Shown here: piece by piece, positions 23,826 to 28,331 of the stretch | How the letters are laid out: every line of letters begins with the position of its first letter | Numbering within the stretch: position 1 is the stretch's first letter | Origin: Roseiarcus sp050013275 | GTDB lineage: Bacteria; Pseudomonadota; Alphaproteobacteria; Rhizobiales; Beijerinckiaceae | Length of the DNA: 28,331 bases | Assembly: GCA_050013275.1 (NCBI GenBank) | Contig: JBEKFO010000008.1 | Location: forward strand, 1-28,331 | Reading direction: 5' to 3' | Notes under the pieces: model-generated | What the model was told of the DNA's origin: nothing | What the model saw: the letters and a program-made list of their open reading frames with translations, nothing else | Databases searched by the model: none | Made by a program: the position numbers and the translations under genes

Positions 23826-24098
23826 AGCCGGCGCTCGTCGAGGGGACGCGGGGCCGATTGCGCCCGGCGGAAACGGCCGGCGCCGCGTCAATCACGTTAA
23901 TAAGCAGTGAAAATTGTGTTATATCCGCGTCACAGCCGTCCCGTAACGACGAAGTGAGCGGTTCCGCCGCCCGACCCGCGGGGGAAGGGCTGGCGCCGGG
24001 GAAGCCGTTCGCGTAAATGTTCGCGGGCTTGGGAAAGAATCGGTAAACTAGTGTTCTTTATGGTAAGCGACTTCTGAATCAGGGGCTATGGGCGCGGG
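23826..24098 (+). other. 273-bp leader region of the L,D-transpeptidase gene
   Basis: No gene is seen. The stretch is AT-rich in two patches, 23890-23926 (with the candidate promoter below) and 24034-24066 (GGTAAACTAGTGTTC). The second may hold another promoter or an untranslated leader; I could not assign -35/-10 elements there. Confidence 0.4.
23897..23925 (+). promoter_or_regulatory. Candidate sigma-70 promoter upstream of the transpeptidase gene
   Basis: TTAATA (23897-23902) and TATATC (23920-23925), 17 bp apart, each match four of six consensus positions in a conspicuously AT-rich island. Transcription would start near 23932 and give a leader of about 165 bases before the start codon, which is long. 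A nearer promoter cannot be excluded. Confidence 0.35.
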
Positions 24099-24719
24099 AT
24101 GATGGGCAGGATTCTCACGATTGGCGCGGCGTTGTTGGCCGGCGCGTTTTTGACCGGTTGCGCTCCCATCGGTTCGCCGATGGCCGTCGACACCAAGTTG
24201 ACGCCTCGCGACAAGACGATGATGGCGCTCGCTCCGCCCGAGGAATGGTCGATCCCGATCCAGCGCAATCACGTCGTCGACCCGACCGGTGAGCCGCCCG
24301 GAACGATCGTCGTCGACACCGGGTCGAAGCACCTCTACTTCGTGCTGCCGGGCAGGCAGGCGATCCAATACCAGGTCGCGACCGGCGCGGAAGCCTACGG
24401 CTGGACCGGCCGCGCCAGCGTCGGCCACATGGTCGAATGGCCGCAGTGGATGCCGACCGCCTCGATCATGCAGCGTTGGCCGGAATTCAAGGTCTATCTC
24501 TCGCACGGCCCGCTCGCCGGCGCGTACGACAACCCGCTGGGCGCGCGCGCTCTCTATCTCTATCAAGGCAATCGCGACACGCTCTATCGGATTCACGGCA
24601 CCAACGAGCCGGAGGAAATCGGCCAGGCCGTTTCTTCGGGTTGCATCCGCATGCGCGATCTTGACGTAATCGACCTCTACAGTCGCGTTCACGTCGGCAC
24701 CCCGGTCGTGGTGAAATAA
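24099..24719 (+). CDS. L,D-transpeptidase lipoprotein (YkuD domain)
   Basis: 206 residues. The signal sequence ILTIGAALLAGAFLTGC ends in a lipobox (LTGC, Cys21), so it should be a lipoprotein. Residues about 70-205 form the YkuD catalytic domain: IVVDTGSKHLYFVLPG at the start, YRIHGTNEPEEIG with His166, and the active-site motif VSSGCIRMRD with Cys182. Such enzymes make 3-3 peptidoglycan crosslinks or attach proteins to peptidoglycan. NPLGARALYL and HGTNEP are typical of the multi-copy alphaproteobacterial subgroup. Two adjacent ATGs (24099, 24102) are possible. A hairpin with TTT follows the gene. Confidence 0.92.
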   Translation: MMGRILTIGAALLAGAFLTGCAPIGSPMAVDTKLTPRDKTMMALAPPEEWSIPIQRNHVVDPTGEPPGTIVVDTGSKHLYFVLPGRQAIQYQVATGAEAYGWTGRASVGHMVEWPQWMPTASIMQRWPEFKVYLSHGPLAGAYDNPLGARALYLYQGNRDTLYRIHGTNEPEEIGQAVSSGCIRMRDLDVIDLYSRVHVGTPVVVK

Positions 24720-24740
24720 TAGCCTCGCCGGCCCGGCGCG

Positions 24741-24770
24741 CGTCCCTTGAGCATGGCTTGAGGGACGTTT
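24741..24770 (+). terminator. Candidate terminator after the transpeptidase gene
   Basis: CGTCCCT (24741-24747) pairs with AGGGACG (24761-24767) around a 13-base loop, and TTT follows. It lies 22 bp past the transpeptidase stop and 26 bp before the ohr start, which suggests the two genes are separate units. Confidence 0.45.
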
Positions 24771-24795
24771 GGCGCTTTGGAGAGGAGATCCGAGG

Positions 24796-25236
24796 ATGAT
24801 TTCGCCAGTCAAAACGCTGGTCACCGCGACCGCGGTCAACACCGGCGGCCGCAATGGCCATTCCGAAACCACCGACAAGTCGGTCAGCGTCGATCTTTCC
24901 GTGCCCAAGGGAATGGGCGGTCCCGGCAAGCCGGGGACGACGACGCCGGAGCACCTGTTCGCGGCGGGCTACGCCGCCTGTTTCGGCGGCGCGCTCGATT
25001 TCGTCGCGCACAGCCACAAGAAGAACGCCGCCGGGGCGAGCGTGACCTGCTCGGTCGGCGTCGGTCCGCGAGAGGCGGGCGGCTTCGGCATCGTCGTGAA
25101 GCTGCGCGTCGTCGATTCCACGCTGCCGCAGGCCGAACTCGAGCAATTCGTTCGCGAGGCCCACGACGATATTTGCCCCTACTCGCACGCTACGCGTGGC
25201 AACGTCGCGATCGATTTCGAGGTCGTGGGCGGCTAG
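24796..25236 (+). CDS. ohr: Organic hydroperoxide resistance protein (Ohr/OsmC)
   Basis: 146 residues of the OsmC fold, Ohr subgroup. The peroxidatic Cys is in the block HLFAAGYAACFGGALDFVA, and the resolving Cys is in DDICPYSHATRGN, the Ohr signature. The N-terminus MISPVKTLVTATAVNTGGRN and the conserved Arg/Glu region fit Ohr. It reduces organic (fatty-acid) hydroperoxides using lipoylated or dihydrolipoamide partners, in the cytosol. ATG 24796 follows GGAGATCCGAGG. No adjacent ohrR is present, and I see no OhrR-like TACAATT-AATTGTA palindrome in the short upstream gap. Confidence 0.92.
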   Translation: MISPVKTLVTATAVNTGGRNGHSETTDKSVSVDLSVPKGMGGPGKPGTTTPEHLFAAGYAACFGGALDFVAHSHKKNAAGASVTCSVGVGPREAGGFGIVVKLRVVDSTLPQAELEQFVREAHDDICPYSHATRGNVAIDFEVVGG

Positions 25237-25248
25237 CGTCCGGGCTCG

Positions 25249-25264
25249 CGGGGCCGCGGCCCCG
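25249..25264 (+). terminator. 16-bp perfect GC palindrome after ohr
   Basis: CGGGGCCGCGGCCCCG is perfectly self-complementary, 13 bp after the ohr stop. It could fold as a hairpin or cruciform and contains a SacII-like CCGCGG core. No T-run follows, so a terminator role is possible but not typical. Confidence 0.35.
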
Positions 25265-25375
25265 AGGGATTGACGGGAAGTCGACGCGCGGCGCGGAACC
25301 CTCGGCTTGCAATTTGGCGGCGAAGCCTTCAGATTCTCGCGCACCGAGACAAGGCGGCGCTCAGCGTCGAGACAT

Positions 25376-28331
25376 TTGTCCGCGATCATCGGGAGGCCGG
25401 CCATAGACGACAGACCGAGCGCCGCGCTCGATTCCCTTTCGTCGGTTGCGCTCGCCGATCGATTCGATCTGACGAAATCGCGCGTGCTGCTCAGCGGCGC
25501 GCAGGCGATCGCGCGGCTGCTTCTGGCGCAGAAGGAACGGGATCGGCGCGCCGGTCTCGAAACCGGCGGCTTCGTCTCCGGCTACCGCGGTTCGCCGGTC
25601 GGCGGGCTCGATCAGCAATTCCTCAAGATGGCGGACCAACTCGCCGCCAACGACATCCATTTCGAGCCTGGCCTCAACGAAGAACTAGCGGCGACCGCGA
25701 TCTGGGGAACGCAGCAGGCGGAGCTGCGCGGCGAAGGCCGTTTCGACGGCGTTTTCGCGCTGTGGTACGGCAAGGGTCCAGGCGTCGACCGCAGCGGCGA
25801 CGCATTCCGCCATGCCAATCTCGCGGGAACGTCGCGCCATGGCGGCGTCATCGCGCTGATGGGCGACGATCCGACCGCCGAATCTTCGACCACCGCACAC
25901 CAATCGGAATTCGCGTTCGTCGATGCGATGATGCCGGTGCTGTCGCCGGCCGGCGTGCAGGAAATTCTCGATTACGGCGCGCTGGGCTGGGCGCTCAGCC
26001 GCTACGCGGGCGTCTGGGTCGGCCTGAAATGCGTCAAGGACACCATCGAATCGACCGCGGTGGTCGACGCGTCGCTCGATCGCGTCGTCGCCGTGGAGCC
26101 GAGCGATTTCGCCATGCCGCCGGGCGGCCTGAATATCCGGCGCCACGACGGCGTGCTCGCGCAGGAGGCGCGCCTGCACGAGCACAAGCGCGCCGCCGTC
26201 GTCGCCTGGCTCGCCGCCAATCGGCTCGACCGCGTCGTCGCCTCGGGCGGCGCGAACCCTAAGATCGGCGTCGCGACGACCGGCAAGTCCTATCTCGACG
26301 TCCGCCAGGCGCTCGATGAACTCGGCGTCGACGAAGCGCGCTGCGACCAACTTGGCCTGCGCCTCTACAAGCTCGGCTGCGCCTGGCCGATCGAACCGGC
26401 CGGCCTCAGACAATTTGCCGACGGCCTGTCGTTGATCGTCGTCGTCGAGGAAAAGCGCGCGCTCGTCGAAACGCAATTGCGCGAAGAGCTTTACGGCGCG
26501 CCGCATCAGCCCGTGGTCGTCGGCAAGCGCGATGAAGCGGGGCGATGGCTGTTTCCCGCCAAGGGCGCGCTCGACCCCCAGGACATTGCGATCGCGATCG
26601 GCGAACGGCTGTTGAAATTCAGTCGCAACCCCGATCTCGAGGCGGCGCTGGCGCGCGTTCGCGCCACTCGCGCCGAACTCGCCGACATCAAGGAGGCGGC
26701 TTCGCGCGCGCCCTATTTCTGCTCGGGCTGTCCGCACAATCGTTCGACCCTGGCGCCCGAGGGCGCCCGCGCCTATGCCGGCATCGGTTGCCATTTCATG
26801 GCGCTGTTCATGGACCGCAACGTCGAAGGCTTCACCCAGATGGGCGGCGAGGGCGCCAACTGGGTCGGCGAATCGCACTTCTCCAAGCGCCGCCACGTGT
26901 TCCAGAACCTCGGCGATGGCACCTACAATCATTCCGGCGCGCTCGCGCTGCGCTGGGCGATCGACGCGAAAGTCAACATCACTTACAAGATCCTGTTCAA
27001 TGACGCCGTGGCGATGACCGGCGGCCAGCGCCACGAAGGCGGGCTCAACGTTCCCCAAATCGCGCGCCAGGTCGCCGCCGACGGCGCCAAGCGCGTCGTC
27101 GTCGTCGCCGACGACGTCGACAAGTATCCGCCGGACGCGCAATGGCCGGCGGGCGTGAGCATCCGTCCGCGCGACGACTTGATCGACGTCGAGAAGGAGC
27201 TCAGCGCGGTCGAAGGCGCGACGGTGCTGATCTACGATCAGACCTGCGCCGCCGAAAAGCGTCGCCGGCGCAAACGCGGCCAATATCCGGATCCCGACAA
27301 GCGCGTCTTCATAAACGAACGCGTCTGCGAAGGTTGCGGCGATTGCGGCGTCAAGTCGAACTGCGTTTCGGTCCAGCCGCTGGAAACGGAATTCGGGCGC
27401 AAACGCCGGATCGACCAGTCGAACTGCAACAAGGATTATTCCTGCGCCGAGGGCTTCTGTCCCTCGTTCGTCACGATCGAGGGCGCGCGGCCGAAGGCGG
27501 CGCTCGCCAACGCGGTCGCGGCGCCGGAAGTCCCCGAGCCGATCCGGCGCGAGATCGGCGAGCGGCCATACGCGATCCTGGTCGCCGGCGTCGGCGGGAC
27601 CGGCGTCGTCACCGTCGGCGCGATCCTCGCCATGGCCGCTCACCTCGAAGGCAAGGGCTGCGGCGTCATCGACATGGCGGGTCTGGCGCAGAAGGGCGGG
27701 GCGGTGTTCAGCCACGTCCGAATCGCGCGCCGCCCTGAGGACATCCACGCCATCCGCGTCGGCGCGGGCGAGGCCGATCTGATCCTCGGCGGCGATCTCG
27801 TGGTCTCCGGCGCCAAAACCGCCCTCGCCGCAATGCGCGGCGGCAAGACCGGCGTCGTCGTCAACAGCGCCGAGGTCTTCCCCGGCGACTTCACCCACAA
27901 TCCGGACTTCTCGTTGCCCGCCGAGCGGGTCAAGCAGTCCATCCAGTCGCGTTGCGGCGGCGGGGCGCGGTTCGTCGACGCCAGCGCGGCGGCGAGCGCG
28001 CTCACCGGCGCTGCGATCGGCGCCAACATGTTCCTCATCGGCTACGCTTATCAGTCCGGCTATCTGCCGCTCTCCGCCGCGGCTCTGCGCCGCGCGATCG
28101 CGCTCAACGGCGAAGCGACCGCGATGAACTTGGCCGCGTTCGATTGGGGGCGCGCGGCGGCGGCCGACCCCGACCGCCTGAGGCCGTATGTCGAGCCGAG
28201 CGTGTCGCGTCCGCCCGAGGATCAAGGCCTCGCGGCGCTGGTGGCGCGCCGCGCCGCGTTTCTCGCCGCCTATCAGAACCGCCGTTACGCCGAGCGTTAT
28301 CGCGCGGCGGTCGAGGCGCTCGCGCGCGCCG
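25376..28331 (+). CDS. Indolepyruvate:ferredoxin oxidoreductase, fused (3' truncated)
   Basis: The frame is open from 25274 to the window edge, giving about 980 of an expected 1150 or so residues. In order: the alpha-type pyrimidine/TPP domain (LETGGFVSGYRGSPVGGLDQ near the N-terminus; GDDPTAESSTTAHQSEFAF); a TPP-binding region (YFCSGCPHNRSTLAPEGARA; FTQMGGEGANWVGESHFSK; NDAVAMTGGQRHEGG); a 4Fe-4S domain (CEGCGDCGVKSNC and NCNKDYSCAEGFCPSF); and the gamma domain (ILVAGVGGTGVVTVGAILAM; DMAGLAQKGGAVFSHVRIA). It oxidatively decarboxylates aryl-pyruvates to aryl-acetyl-CoA, reducing ferredoxin. The start is unclear: there is no in-frame ATG, so TTG 25376 is used. An ATA at 25403 has a strong GGGAGG site 6 bp upstream. 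Confidence 0.9.
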   Translation, partial: MSAIIGRPAIDDRPSAALDSLSSVALADRFDLTKSRVLLSGAQAIARLLLAQKERDRRAGLETGGFVSGYRGSPVGGLDQQFLKMADQLAANDIHFEPGLNEELAATAIWGTQQAELRGEGRFDGVFALWYGKGPGVDRSGDAFRHANLAGTSRHGGVIALMGDDPTAESSTTAHQSEFAFVDAMMPVLSPAGVQEILDYGALGWALSRYAGVWVGLKCVKDTIESTAVVDASLDRVVAVEPSDFAMPPGGLNIRRHDGVLAQEARLHEHKRAAVVAWLAANRLDRVVASGGANPKIGVATTGKSYLDVRQALDELGVDEARCDQLGLRLYKLGCAWPIEPAGLRQFADGLSLIVVVEEKRALVETQLREELYGAPHQPVVVGKRDEAGRWLFPAKGALDPQDIAIAIGERLLKFSRNPDLEAALARVRATRAELADIKEAASRAPYFCSGCPHNRSTLAPEGARAYAGIGCHFMALFMDRNVEGFTQMGGEGANWVGESHFSKRRHVFQNLGDGTYNHSGALALRWAIDAKVNITYKILFNDAVAMTGGQRHEGGLNVPQIARQVAADGAKRVVVVADDVDKYPPDAQWPAGVSIRPRDDLIDVEKELSAVEGATVLIYDQTCAAEKRRRRKRGQYPDPDKRVFINERVCEGCGDCGVKSNCVSVQPLETEFGRKRRIDQSNCNKDYSCAEGFCPSFVTIEGARPKAALANAVAAPEVPEPIRREIGERPYAILVAGVGGTGVVTVGAILAMAAHLEGKGCGVIDMAGLAQKGGAVFSHVRIARRPEDIHAIRVGAGEADLILGGDLVVSGAKTALAAMRGGKTGVVVNSAEVFPGDFTHNPDFSLPAERVKQSIQSRCGGGARFVDASAAASALTGAAIGANMFLIGYAYQSGYLPLSAAALRRAIALNGEATAMNLAAFDWGRAAAADPDRLRPYVEPSVSRPPEDQGLAALVARRAAFLAAYQNRRYAERYRAAVEALARA

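Noticed and set aside
24720..24795. OhrR operator upstream of ohr
   Set aside because: No TACAATT/AATTGTA-like palindrome in the short gap; only the hairpin assigned to the preceding gene is present.
25685..28225. 846-codon open frame on the minus strand
   Set aside because: It is antisense to the indolepyruvate oxidoreductase, whose motifs are unmistakable. The product is Asp/Arg/Ala-rich with no domain, typical of a shadow frame in GC-rich DNA.

Overview
The window is GC-rich, densely coded DNA with alphaproteobacterial features, most likely from the order Hyphomicrobiales (Rhizobiales). The evidence is an NrnC-type nano-RNase, a HpnE-type squalene desaturase (hopanoid synthesis), a fused indolepyruvate:ferredoxin oxidoreductase, a PreT/PreA pair, an exported DUF2314 protein, and intergenic palindromes of types common in this class. 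The genus cannot be fixed from the sequence. I found no rRNA, tRNA, CRISPR array, transposase or integrase.

Layout. 1-1445: tail of an unseen gene, a YkgJ-type cysteine-cluster protein, and an intergenic stretch with palindromic repeats. 1446-1918: a small helix-turn-helix gene that appears broken by a one-base frameshift. 1967-8488 (minus strand): a complete nine-gene N-type F1Fo ATPase operon in the order atpD-C-Q-R-B-E-F-A-G. It has the two extra membrane subunits AtpQ and AtpR, no separate delta gene, and a b subunit whose C-terminus looks delta-like. A well-formed FNR/FixK-type box lies upstream of atpD. 8661-9929 (minus): a TIR domain / charged helix / four-TM protein with an unusually AT-rich 3' end. 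10107-10556 (minus): an Rrf2-family regulator with a cysteine cluster. 10790-12203: a YpfJ-type zinc peptidase and a very small protein resembling ribosome modulation factor. 12322-13578 (minus): hpnE. 13817-16512: preT-preA (reductive pyrimidine catabolism), preceded by a TTGACA promoter and a palindrome close to the RutR operator. 16623-17198: exported DUF2314 protein, convergent with nrnC (17195-17815, minus). 17856-19479 (minus): a cytochrome b561-like membrane protein and a Tat-exported molybdopterin oxidoreductase. 19679-23825: CobW-type GTPase, FATP-type acyl-CoA synthetase and a translationally coupled CelD/FemAB-like acyltransferase. 24099-25236: L,D-transpeptidase lipoprotein and Ohr peroxidase. 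25376-end: indolepyruvate:ferredoxin oxidoreductase, cut by the window edge and with no obvious ATG start.

How the genes fit together. Three units are functionally coherent: the N-ATPase (a second ion-translocating ATPase beside a presumed housekeeping enzyme elsewhere), the preTA operon (NAD(P)H-dependent pyrimidine reduction, probably uracil/thymine-responsive), and the periplasmic molybdoenzyme with its cytochrome. The most informative new observations are regulatory: an FNR/FixK-like site placed to drive the N-ATPase, and a RutR-like site over the predicted preTA transcription start. The least explained gene is the membrane-anchored TIR protein immediately upstream of the N-ATPase.
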